The position numbers were made by a program, and so were the translations under genes. A DNA stretch of 64,000 bases. Origin: Aquisphaera insulae. GTDB taxonomy: Bacteria > Planctomycetota > Planctomycetia > Isosphaerales > Isosphaeraceae. Position 1 is the first letter of the stretch. Every line of letters begins with the position of its first letter. Below the pieces are notes generated by a model, which worked only from the letters and a program-made list of their open reading frames with translations, made no database searches and was not told the origin of the DNA. The DNA is taken from the NCBI RefSeq assembly GCF_011064615.1, contig NZ_JAALJH010000008.1:62001-126000 (forward strand), given 5' to 3'. Shown piece after piece: positions 29,016 to 37,192 of the stretch.

Positions 29016-29813
29016 ATGGCCAGCCGAACTGGGGGTTGCGAACACGCCCGACGAGTCCGGTTCGGGCGCGTCCTGAGCCTGATGCTGGGTCTCGCGGCGG
29101 GCTCCGCCCGCGCGCAAGACGGCCCGCCGCTCGAGCCGCCGATCGCGGGCCCTGCGACCACGCCCGCACCGAAGCCGGCCGAGCCTGCGATCCCCGCCGC
29201 CCCCGCGAGCAAGCCCGAAGAGCGTCGCCCGCTCCTGGTCATCCCCGGCGTGACCGCCCCCGTCCCTCCGCGTCCCGATCGGCCATCGCCCGCTGGCACC
29301 CAGCGACCGCCGGCGGTCGAGGTGTCCTCGCCCGCGCTGACCGGACCCGCGACGGCCAGCCGGCCGCCGATTGTGCTCTCGCTCGAGCCGATCGACGAGG
29401 AAGAGGCCCGGATCGAGGAAAAGAAGACCAGGATCACGAAGCCCCGACCACCGCAGGCTGCGGACGTCCCGGCCCGCGACAGCTCGCCCGCACCGGCCCG
29501 GCCCGAGGGCTTCCTCAGCCGGTTCTTCGCCCCACCCGGCGGCCATGCCACGCCCAAGGCCGCGGGGAGCGCCATCACCGTCGAGCCGCGATCCGACCCC
29601 GCGGCCGAATCCGCGGTCAAGCGTCGCGTCGAGGGCCAGGTCCGACAGGAGCTCGGAGATCGCCTCCAGTCCGTCGAGGTCCGGGTCGTCGGCCGGACCG
29701 TGAACATCAGCGCCAAGGCATCCTACTTCTGGCAACGGCGGTCGGTCCGTCGGGCTCTCGAATCCTTGCAACTCCCCGCGGGCTATCGGGTCCGCGTTGA
29801 GCGGGTCGACTGA
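29016..29813 (+). CDS. Secreted Pro/Ala-rich protein with BON-like C-terminus
   Basis: A 265-residue protein with a signal peptide (cleavage near SARAQDG, residue 33), a long Pro/Ala-rich disordered region (about residues 35-185) and a compact C-terminal domain (about 195-265). That domain has a helix-strand-strand-helix-strand pattern like BON domains, which bind membranes or phospholipid. ATG at 29016 follows CGGAGAGG. I infer an envelope role; no enzyme motif is seen. Confidence 0.65.
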   Translation: MASRTGGCEHARRVRFGRVLSLMLGLAAGSARAQDGPPLEPPIAGPATTPAPKPAEPAIPAAPASKPEERRPLLVIPGVTAPVPPRPDRPSPAGTQRPPAVEVSSPALTGPATASRPPIVLSLEPIDEEEARIEEKKTRITKPRPPQAADVPARDSSPAPARPEGFLSRFFAPPGGHATPKAAGSAITVEPRSDPAAESAVKRRVEGQVRQELGDRLQSVEVRVVGRTVNISAKASYFWQRRSVRRALESLQLPAGYRVRVERVD

Positions 29814-29945
29814 GCGGTCGTCGATCCGTCGCGACCGGCCTCCCCGGGACCCGATCGGGTTCCTGGTTTGACCGGGGGTGGATACACTGGTGGCTCGTTT
29901 CGGCCGGTCGGGCCGGAACCTGAGAGTCATCCGGCAGGGGCTTGA

Positions 29946-30914
29946 ATGGACACCAACGCGCGGCTAACGGAGATCGACGGCGTCACGCTCCACCTGGGAG
30001 AGCCGGATGCGACCGATCATCAGGACTGGATCGGCCAGGATGAGGTCCTCCGCCAGCTCCTCGCCTGCTGGCTGGTGGTGGACCGTCGCGACCGGCCGCT
30101 GTCGCCGCGCCTGATCGGGCCGCCGGGCATCGGCAAGACGACCCTCGCCATGGCCGCCGCGCGGCTCCGCAAGCGGCCGCTGTTCATCACCCAGTGCACG
30201 GCGGATACCCGGCCGGAGGACCTGATCGTCACGCCGGTCCTCGCGGAGAGCGGCCGGATCGCCTACCACGCCTCGCCCCTGGTCACGGCGATGATCCGTG
30301 GCGGCGTCTGCGTCCTGGACGAGGGGAACCGGATGAACGAGAAGTCGTGGGCCAGCCTCGCCCCGCTCCTCGACCATCGCCGCTACGTCGAGAGCATCGT
30401 CGCGGGCATCACCATCCGCGCCCACGAGGATTTCCGCGTCTGCGTGACCATGAACGAAGACGAGTCCACCTACGAGGTCCCGGACTACATCCTCTCACGG
30501 CTACAGCCGACGCTCGCGCTCGGCTTCCCCGGCCGCGACGACGAGATGGCCATCCTCCAGTATCACCTCCCCTTCGCCGAGCCCGAGCTGCTGGCCATCA
30601 CGGTCGAGTTCCTCCAGCAGGCCCACGCGTTGAAGCTCGATTTCTCGCCCCGCGACGGGATCAACATCATCCGGTACGCGATCAAGCGGATCGCACAGGA
30701 CCCCAGCCATCCCCTGAGCCGAGATGTGGCCTGGCGGGAGGCGGTCGAACGGGTCCTCGGGGAGGAGGCGGCCGACCTGGATCGGCTCGCCCGGCGGAAG
30801 CGAAGTGCCCTGGGCGACCAGCAGGCGCCGCTGGGCCTGGGCGACCTGTTCTTCGACCCGTCCGACCCCCTCTATCCGGACTCGCGAGAGGACATGGACG
30901 CCGAGGACGACTGA
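29946..30914 (+). CDS. MoxR-type AAA+ ATPase
   Basis: A 322-residue AAA+ ATPase of the MoxR/AAA_5 group. Walker A is GPPGIGKTT (residues 58-66), Walker [12 protein letters not shown] (Asp125, Glu126), and TMNEDE supplies sensor 1. An SRLQPT arginine-finger region follows. The C-terminal ~70 residues are acidic. MoxR ATPases usually work with a von Willebrand A protein to load metals or remodel complexes; none is encoded next to it. The following gene is a STAS-FHA-STAS protein on the other strand, 13 bases away. The partner is therefore unknown. Confidence 0.9.
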   Translation: MDTNARLTEIDGVTLHLGEPDATDHQDWIGQDEVLRQLLACWLVVDRRDRPLSPRLIGPPGIGKTTLAMAAARLRKRPLFITQCTADTRPEDLIVTPVLAESGRIAYHASPLVTAMIRGGVCVLDEGNRMNEKSWASLAPLLDHRRYVESIVAGITIRAHEDFRVCVTMNEDESTYEVPDYILSRLQPTLALGFPGRDDEMAILQYHLPFAEPELLAITVEFLQQAHALKLDFSPRDGINIIRYAIKRIAQDPSHPLSRDVAWREAVERVLGEEAADLDRLARRKRSALGDQQAPLGLGDLFFDPSDPLYPDSREDMDAEDD

Positions 30915-30927
30915 TCGCCGGAACGGG

Positions 30928-32484
30928 TCAGGAACGTGCCGTGAGCCGTTCGTCGGCCGCAGGCCAGACACAGAGGACCGCCTCGTCCAGCGTGGGGAAG
31001 CAATCGACGAGCATGGTCAGTCGGACCTGGTCGAGGAGGGCGACGATCCGGGCGTGGGCCTGGCAGATCCGCAGGCCGCCCCCCTCCCATTCCAGTCGGA
31101 CGTGATGCGCCAGCAGGAACGCGATCGCCTTCCGGGACAGGTGGTTCACGAACTCGAGGTTGACGACGACCCGGCTCGACCGGCCGGCTTCGCGGAGCGA
31201 CTCCAGCTTCGATCGAACGGCCTCGATGGCCTCCTCATGGTCCAGATCCGCGAACTGGGGAGTGACCACCAGGATCCCCTCCACGTCCTCGGCCCGCACC
31301 CGCAACGTGCCGTCGCCGGCGTCGTCCCCCGTGACGGCCATTTCCTCCGTTGGCATCGGCTCGGATTCCGGAGCCGCGGCCAGGGCCGGGGCCAGGGAGA
31401 TCGTCTCCGTCCTGGGGACCGGGGATGGGATGCGGGCGGATCGATCGATGAGGACGGTCAGACAGGCGGGGCCGATTCGGATCTCGTCGCGGTCGTGGAC
31501 CTCGGCCTCATCGTCGCGAAGCAGCTTGCCCCGGACCGTTGTGCCGTTGGTGCTGTCCAGGTCGCGGACGAAGACGCGGCCGTCTCGGATCTCCACGGCG
31601 GCGTGTTGCTTGCTGACCTGGGCCGACTTGAGGCGGAGCTTGCAGGGCTGCTCCCGCCCGATCAGGAGCCTCGATTTCGAGACGGTCACGGACCGGCCGT
31701 CGCCGGTGGACCCCTCAATCTGAAGCCGGACGGTGAACGAGTCCAGGGCCTCTCGGGCAGCCCGGCCGGGAACCTCGGCCTCGCTCGGCGCCCCGCCGCA
31801 GATGGGCGGGACGGGGGCGACGGAGCGGATCGCCGCGAGCAGGTCGATCGGCAGTTGCTTCGGGGTTGAGCAGGCCGGCCAGGGACTCGAGATCGCGGCG
31901 GCCTCGTCGGGATGAAGCTCTAGGTCTCGCGACATGCCAACGATCTCGAAGATCTCCGCGAGCCGCGGGTCCAGGCCGCAGATCTTGAGCCTGCCGCCGT
32001 CCGCCTCGGCGCAGCGGCGATGGGCGTTGCCCACCACGCCGATGATCCAGCTACCGAGCCTGGTCACGCCGCTGAAATTCAGGACGAGGCGGTGATTCCC
32101 CACGGCGATCAGGTCCATGAGATCGGTCTCGAGCTCGCGGAGGTGAGACCGCTGGACCAGGGCCTGGTCCAGGATGCGGACCATCGTGTAGCTGCGGCGA
32201 TAGGCCACCTGGAACCGCGCCCAGCCTCCCTGGGACGCGACCGCCGGGCCCGCGTCCCCCCCGGACTTTCCGTCCTTCCTCGACCTTGGGCGAAACGTGG
32301 GGAGGTTCTGGATCAGGCGATTCCAGTGGTTCTCCCGGGCGGGGTCCGCCTCCTGGTCCAGGTTGCAGGCGATCCACTCTTCCAGGCGTCGATCGCGGGA
32401 GCTCGCCTGGGGCCGGGGCCGCAGGAGCGTCGCCGACGATTCCAGCCGACCGATCAGGGGGATCTCTTGTTCCTCTGCGAACAT
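30928..32484 (-). CDS. STAS-FHA-STAS signalling protein
   Basis: A 518-residue cytoplasmic protein. Residues about 95-195 form a STAS domain of anti-sigma-factor-antagonist type, with VTRLGSWIIG holding Ser145 at the usual phosphorylation site. Residues about 250-348 form an FHA domain with IGRE, VSKQHAAVE and DLDSTNGT, the motifs that bind phosphothreonine. Residues about 400-510 form a second STAS domain with NHLSRKAI (Ser450). A Pro/Ala-rich linker joins FHA and the last STAS. STAS domains act in partner-switching with anti-sigma kinases, and FHA reads Ser/Thr-kinase output, so this protein could connect the two. ATG at 32484 follows GGAG by nine bases. Confidence 0.85.
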   Translation of the reverse strand: MFAEEQEIPLIGRLESSATLLRPRPQASSRDRRLEEWIACNLDQEADPARENHWNRLIQNLPTFRPRSRKDGKSGGDAGPAVASQGGWARFQVAYRRSYTMVRILDQALVQRSHLRELETDLMDLIAVGNHRLVLNFSGVTRLGSWIIGVVGNAHRRCAEADGGRLKICGLDPRLAEIFEIVGMSRDLELHPDEAAAISSPWPACSTPKQLPIDLLAAIRSVAPVPPICGGAPSEAEVPGRAAREALDSFTVRLQIEGSTGDGRSVTVSKSRLLIGREQPCKLRLKSAQVSKQHAAVEIRDGRVFVRDLDSTNGTTVRGKLLRDDEAEVHDRDEIRIGPACLTVLIDRSARIPSPVPRTETISLAPALAAAPESEPMPTEEMAVTGDDAGDGTLRVRAEDVEGILVVTPQFADLDHEEAIEAVRSKLESLREAGRSSRVVVNLEFVNHLSRKAIAFLLAHHVRLEWEGGGLRICQAHARIVALLDQVRLTMLVDCFPTLDEAVLCVWPAADERLTARS

Positions 32485-32993
32485 GGATCACATCTCCGAA
32501 CGACCCGGGCGGCACAGGTTCAGGGGCATGCGGGCACGCCCCTCGACGGACGACGATCGAAATGGCCCGCGAGAGACGCTCGCGGCCCTTCCGTGAATCG
32601 AAACGCGATGTAGGGCCCGGTTACGTCGCGAGGAGTCGCGACGGGTTTCCGGAAATCGGCACGCGGCCGTGTGGGCCGCTGCGATGAGCGACTGGACCTG
32701 GCGTGCGGAGGATAGAGAATCGCGAGGGCGGGCAGGAGAGGGCTCCCCGATTCATCATCGGAGCACCTGCTCGCCCCGCGATTCTCATGTCTGTCTAGGC
32801 GACATCCACCACCGCTTCGTCCCAGAATCCTGAAAAAAGGAGCCCGGTCGGGCGAGTCGGCTCCGGACCTCATGCGGAACGACGGCGATGCGTCGTGACT
32901 CGAACCATTCCCCGGCCCTTGGTAGACTGAAACGCCCGCCCATCTCGTGATTCACGGGCGCAGGCTGCCTTCCCAAACTGCATCAAACGCACC
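32485..32993. other. 509-base divergent intergenic region
   Basis: No supported protein gene lies between the divergent STAS-FHA gene and the 627-residue protein gene. Open frames here are Arg/Ser/Pro-rich with no ribosome binding site. The region must hold the promoters of both flanking genes; I could not place them with confidence. It contains a minus-strand hairpin with a T-tract at 32833-32864. Confidence 0.5.
32833..32864 (-). terminator. Rho-independent terminator-like hairpin, minus strand
   Basis: Read on the minus strand, GGAGCC and GGCTCC arms (32864-32859 and 32844-32839) enclose a GC-rich 14-base loop and are followed by six T residues (32838-32833). This is the classic form of an intrinsic terminator, but no minus-strand gene ends here. 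It could close a short untranslated RNA or an antisense transcript starting near 32990. Confidence 0.45.
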
Positions 32994-34877
32994 ATGGCCA
33001 GGCCCCCATTGAGTCCGGACGATTTCCTGACGATCGGACCGCGGATCCGCGTCCTGCCGATCATCCACGGCTCGGGCGATTGCGCGATTCGCGTCCGTGA
33101 GGAGCTGCTGGCGCGGCCCTATGATTGTCTGGCCGTGCCGCTCCCTCCCTCTTTCCAGGACGTCGTGGAACAGGCGGTCGAGGCCTTGCCCCGACCTGCG
33201 GTCGTCGTCCAGCCCGATGTCGACGGGGAGGACGAGGGGCCGGGTTTCAGCTTCGTCCCGATCGACCCCTGCCAGGGGGTGATCGCCGGGATTCGCACGG
33301 CGATCGGAGAGCGGATCGCACGCGAATTCATCGACATGGAGACCCCCCGCTTCGAGGCGTTGACGGCGGCCTTCCCGGACCCGTACGCCCTCAGGCGAAT
33401 CTCCCCGGAACGATTCGCCGCGGCCATCTTGCCGGCCATCCCGCGCCCCGAATCGTCCCAGCACCGGGCACGGATCGACTGGATGGCGGCGAGGCTCCGC
33501 GAGATCGAGGCGAGCCGTCGCATGACGCTGCTGGTCTGCTCGCTCCTGGACTGGCCCTGGATTCGTGAGGCGTACCTGAGAGAGTCGGTCTCCCCGCCCC
33601 CCGACCCTTTCTTCGCACCCGTCCGAACGCACGACGTGGATCCGCGGACCCTGCTCTTCCTCTTCGGCGAGCTTCCCTTCCTGACCGCGCTCTACGAGCG
33701 AGGGCGGCGGGAGCTCACCGCGGACGACAACCTCTCGGTGGACGGGGTGAAGGAGCTCGTGATCGAGGCGCGGGAGCGGCTCCGGCGCGAGCGGCCCGAC
33801 GCCGCCAGGCGGATCACGCCCCAGTTGCTGTCGATCTATTTTCGATACGTCCGCAACCTGTCCCTCATGGGACGCCGGCTCACGCCGGACCTCTACACGC
33901 TCGTGGTCGCGGCGAAGCAGACCGCCGGGGATGACCTCGCCCTGGCCATCGCCGAGACGTCGCGGGAGTATCCCGCCTGGGAAGCCGACGTCGAAACGTA
34001 CGATCCCGGACTCGACGAGTCGGGACCGCTTCGCATGGGCCTGGACCGGGCCGATGTCCCGGGCCACGGGCCCGCGAAGATGACGAGCCGCCTCCCGGGC
34101 CAGGCCCTGTCGTGGCGATCCTGCGAGCTTCGGCCGCGACCGAAGCCTCCGGAGCAGAGGCGATGGCGGCAGCGATGGGATCCCTTCGGCATGTGTTCGT
34201 GGCCCCCGGAGGATGATCGGATCGAGAGCTTCCATCGACACGTCCGCGACCAGGCGAAGGCGATCCTAGGCGCCGACCTCGCCCGGGTGGAGAAGTTCAC
34301 GACCAGCGTCCGGGACGGGATCGACATCCGGGAGACGCTGCGAAACTGGCACACGGGCGACCTCTACGTCCGCGTGATCCCGCCCAGCCGGGGCTCGATC
34401 GAGGCGGTCGTCTTCCTCTTCTCGACGCCCGCCGACCCCGAGGTCTTCACCCATCGGGCGACCTGGTTCGCGGAGCACTCCGAGGAATCCACGCTCGCCT
34501 TCTATGCCACGGATCCGATGAAGAACCTGGTCGGGCCCGGGATCGCCCGCGCGGAGTACGGCGGCGCCCTCTTCCTCTTCCCGCCGCGACCGATCCCCGA
34601 AATCTGGACCGATCCTCGACTCGAATTCGCCTCGACCCTGGAAGATCGGCTCCTCGCCGCCGCGTTCCTCCACAGCCGTGATCGCCACGTGGCGGTCGTT
34701 TCGGGGATGCCGCCGACGGCGTCGTGGCGTCGCCTGGCGCGGCGGTTCGGCCGCAAGATCGTCCATCTGCCACTCAAGCGGTTCGGCGGCCAGCTCCTGG
34801 AGCGATTGCGGACGTTCCACATCCTCAATGGCCGGCACGTAAGGTCCTACGCCGCGGACTATCTCCGCGATTCGTGA
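32994..34877 (+). CDS. Uncharacterised 627-residue protein, possible ChaN/TraB-like N-terminus
   Basis: A 627-residue soluble protein with no signal peptide. The first ~200 residues contain IRVLPIIHGSGD near residue 20, FSFVPID near residue 85 and a later WMAARLREIEA helix followed by the hydrophobic strand TLLVCSL. This is the order seen in ChaN/TraB/DUF5682-like proteins, where an N-terminal His motif and a Met-Ala helix precede a strand ending in GxxH. Here that last His is absent, so homology is tentative. The C-terminal half (about 400-627) is a separate domain with a clear strand/helix pattern I do not recognise. ATG at 32994 has no strong Shine-Dalgarno. Confidence 0.7.
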   Translation: MARPPLSPDDFLTIGPRIRVLPIIHGSGDCAIRVREELLARPYDCLAVPLPPSFQDVVEQAVEALPRPAVVVQPDVDGEDEGPGFSFVPIDPCQGVIAGIRTAIGERIAREFIDMETPRFEALTAAFPDPYALRRISPERFAAAILPAIPRPESSQHRARIDWMAARLREIEASRRMTLLVCSLLDWPWIREAYLRESVSPPPDPFFAPVRTHDVDPRTLLFLFGELPFLTALYERGRRELTADDNLSVDGVKELVIEARERLRRERPDAARRITPQLLSIYFRYVRNLSLMGRRLTPDLYTLVVAAKQTAGDDLALAIAETSREYPAWEADVETYDPGLDESGPLRMGLDRADVPGHGPAKMTSRLPGQALSWRSCELRPRPKPPEQRRWRQRWDPFGMCSWPPEDDRIESFHRHVRDQAKAILGADLARVEKFTTSVRDGIDIRETLRNWHTGDLYVRVIPPSRGSIEAVVFLFSTPADPEVFTHRATWFAEHSEESTLAFYATDPMKNLVGPGIARAEYGGALFLFPPRPIPEIWTDPRLEFASTLEDRLLAAAFLHSRDRHVAVVSGMPPTASWRRLARRFGRKIVHLPLKRFGGQLLERLRTFHILNGRHVRSYAADYLRDS

Positions 34878-36067
34878 GGCGCCTGGCCCTCGTCGTCCTG
34901 GACCGGAGGCGAGAGGTGGCGCCCGGTCCGGATCCCGAGTCGGAGGAACTGGAAGAGCGCGAACAGGACCAGGGCCGGCAGGATGGCGTAGGCGAGATAG
35001 ATGCTCCCGGGGATGCCGATCGCCGGGCCCGCCAGCGCCAGCGGCACCACCACCAGGATGCTCAGCAGCAGCATGCAGCCGGTGGACGTCATGATCGACT
35101 TGAAGACGGCCTCCTCGCTGATCTCCTCGTAGTGGAGGTCGATCGTCCGCCCTTTTCGGAGGCTCCGGACCACGGCCTCGGAGAGCTCCATGGCACGCGT
35201 GCCGTCGCGGAGGCTCGGACCGGGGGCCCGTCGCCCAGGCTCCTCGCGGAGGGCCAGGGCTTCGTGAAGCACCTGCATGATCGCGGCGCGGGGATCCCAC
35301 GAGGGCAACTCGGTCACCGACTCTTCGGGGCCGGACAGGCTGCGGTGGATCAGCCGGGAAGTGCCCTGGATCATCGAGGGATACTCGAGGGTCAATGTCG
35401 CGAGCGTGCCGGCTAGAGTCAGTCGAAAAGCCTCCGACGGACCGGACATGATCCGGATCTCGGCCCGGTCGCCCCCGGTCGAGCGAAGCTGGACCAGGAG
35501 CTCCAGTTCCGGAGTCGTCCCGGGCGGATCGCCGCTGGCGGTCAACGAGTCGATCTCGCCGAGTAGTGCGCCGATCGGGTCCACGGCGACGGGGAAGATG
35601 TGTCGTGCCATGTCCTCATCGGTTTCCTCCACCGAGATCTCGTGGCGGAGGGCACGAACGGTCCCGATCTCACCGTTTTCTCGTCCGGCCCGAAGGGCGG
35701 CAACGCCCGGATGGAGGCGGAGCGGGAGATAGGGGATGATCACGGAGCCCGTCTCCTCGCGACTGAGGGCGACCTGATAATAGGCCTCGGAGTCGTCGCC
35801 GGGCGGATGCAGGCAGATCACGGCGAGGCCCTCGGCGGCGCACCGGCGGAGGGCCTCGCCGCGAGCCAGGATGGGGCCGCCGACGATCACCAGATCCAGT
35901 CTCGCGAGGGCGAGGCCCTCGTCGAGATCGGCGACGAACCTGGCGTTGACGACCCGGCTGGCGAGGTATCCCCCCAGGATGCCGAGGAGGCTGTGATCGG
36001 GGTGACTTGAAAACCAGGCTCCCCAGACGAGCTCCTCCGGTCCGTCTCCCACCACCAGTACGTTCAT
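34859..36067 (-). CDS. Gfo/Idh/MocA-like protein with C-terminal membrane segments
   Basis: A 402-residue protein. Residues 1-110 resemble a divergent Rossmann fold (MNVLVVGDGPEE instead of a GxGxxG motif). Later parts look like the Gfo/Idh/MocA substrate domain, ending with the family-typical AMELSEAVVRSLRKGR helix near residue 320. Two hydrophobic segments follow (about residues 345-388), which ordinary oxidoreductases lack. The EKP catalytic motif is not found, so it may be a non-catalytic relative. Its 3' end overlaps the 627-residue protein gene by 19 bases, tail to tail. ATG at 36067 is the first good Met; the upstream 34 residues are not convincing. Confidence 0.68.
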   Translation of the reverse strand: MNVLVVGDGPEELVWGAWFSSHPDHSLLGILGGYLASRVVNARFVADLDEGLALARLDLVIVGGPILARGEALRRCAAEGLAVICLHPPGDDSEAYYQVALSREETGSVIIPYLPLRLHPGVAALRAGRENGEIGTVRALRHEISVEETDEDMARHIFPVAVDPIGALLGEIDSLTASGDPPGTTPELELLVQLRSTGGDRAEIRIMSGPSEAFRLTLAGTLATLTLEYPSMIQGTSRLIHRSLSGPEESVTELPSWDPRAAIMQVLHEALALREEPGRRAPGPSLRDGTRAMELSEAVVRSLRKGRTIDLHYEEISEEAVFKSIMTSTGCMLLLSILVVVPLALAGPAIGIPGSIYLAYAILPALVLFALFQFLRLGIRTGRHLSPPVQDDEGQAPHESRR

Positions 36068-36124
36068 CGTTCCGACTTCCCCCGGGCCCTCGCCGGCCGT
36101 CGCCCGGTGCCCGGGCTCGGAGGA

Positions 36125-36154
36125 TTGACCGGCCTCTTGCAACCTAGCGATAAT
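36125..36154 (+). promoter_or_regulatory. Candidate sigma-70 promoter for ribF
   Basis: TTGACC (36125-36130) and GATAAT (36149-36154) are separated by 18 bases; each matches five of six consensus bases. Transcription would start near 36161, which is downstream of the ATG at 36153 and therefore favours the ribF start at 36192. Confidence 0.45.
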
Positions 36155-36191
36155 GAGCGGGCCGGGCAACGGTCAGACCGGCAAGACGACC

Positions 36192-37190
36192 ATGATGCTG
36201 CAGACCGGCCGCGCGGGGTGTGAGTTCGTGATCGCGATTGAGAACCTGCTTGACTTCCCGCCTGCGGCCCGCGGAGCGATGGTGACGGTCGGCAACTTCG
36301 ACGGGGTGCATCGCGGGCACCAGCGATTGATCGGGCGGCTGCGGGCCGCGGCCGAGGCGGCCGGCGTGCCGGCCATGGCCATCACGTTCGACCCGCATCC
36401 GGCCGCGCTCCTGAGGCCCGAGGCCGCCCCGGTCCCGCTCGTCTGGCCCGAGCGAGAGGTGGAGTTGCTGCTCGCGGCGGGCGCTTCGAGCGTGGCCGTC
36501 TTCCGCACGGGGCGCTGGCTCCTGGACCTTTCCGCCCGCGATTTCTACGACCGAGTGATCCGCGGGCTGCTCCGCGCGAAGGGGATGGTGGAGGGGCCGA
36601 ATTTCGCATTCGGTCACGACCGCCGGGGGACGGTCGAAATCCTCGCCGATTGGTGCGCCGAGGACGGCCTCGAATTCGAGGTGGCGGATCCCCTCCGAGA
36701 CGGCGGCGTCCTGATCTCCTCGTCGCGGATCCGCGATGAGCTCCACCGCGGTCATGTCGAGGAGGCCGCACGGCTCCTCTCCCGGCCGCACCGGATACGC
36801 GGCATCGTCACTCACGGAGCCGGCCGGGGCCGCGGGATCGGGATCCCGACGATCAACATCGACGAGATCGATACCCTGATCCCCCTCGACGGCGTGTACG
36901 CGGCGCGGGTCCACATCGTGAACGACAGGGCGGATTCGCCCTCCTCCATCTGGCCGGCCGCCTGCAACATCGGACCGAATCCGACATTCGGCGAGCAGGC
37001 GCGCAAGGTCGAGGCCCATCTCATCGGCTTCACGGGAGACCTCTACGGCCGGGCCGTCGAGCTCGAATTCCTGGCGAGGCTCCGCGCCACGCGTCCGTTT
37101 TCCAGCGTGGAAGAGCTGATCGGGCAGATCCGCGAAGACATTGCGCGTGCGAGTGAGATCGCAGGGTCCTCGATCGCGAGCCCCGACTGA
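36192..37190 (+). CDS. ribF: Bifunctional riboflavin kinase/FMN adenylyltransferase
   Basis: A 332-residue enzyme converting riboflavin to FMN and then FAD in the cytoplasm. The N-terminal adenylyltransferase has VGNFDGVHRGHQ (nucleotide-binding HxGH type), FDPHPA and the ISSSRIR motif. The C-terminal flavokinase has GRGRGIGIPTINI and the NIGPNPTFGE region. Length and order match bacterial RibF. An ATG at 36153 would overlap the proposed -10 element, so I use ATG 36192; 36195 or GTG 36228 remain possible. The gene diverges from the Gfo/Idh-like gene. Confidence 0.94.
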   Translation: MMLQTGRAGCEFVIAIENLLDFPPAARGAMVTVGNFDGVHRGHQRLIGRLRAAAEAAGVPAMAITFDPHPAALLRPEAAPVPLVWPEREVELLLAAGASSVAVFRTGRWLLDLSARDFYDRVIRGLLRAKGMVEGPNFAFGHDRRGTVEILADWCAEDGLEFEVADPLRDGGVLISSSRIRDELHRGHVEEAARLLSRPHRIRGIVTHGAGRGRGIGIPTINIDEIDTLIPLDGVYAARVHIVNDRADSPSSIWPAACNIGPNPTFGEQARKVEAHLIGFTGDLYGRAVELEFLARLRATRPFSSVEELIGQIREDIARASEIAGSSIASPD

Positions 37191-37192
37191 TA

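Noticed and set aside
32520..32873. Minus-strand frame of 117 residues in the divergent gap
   Set aside because: No ribosome binding site, Ser/Arg/Pro-rich translation and overlap with the hairpin region argue against a gene.
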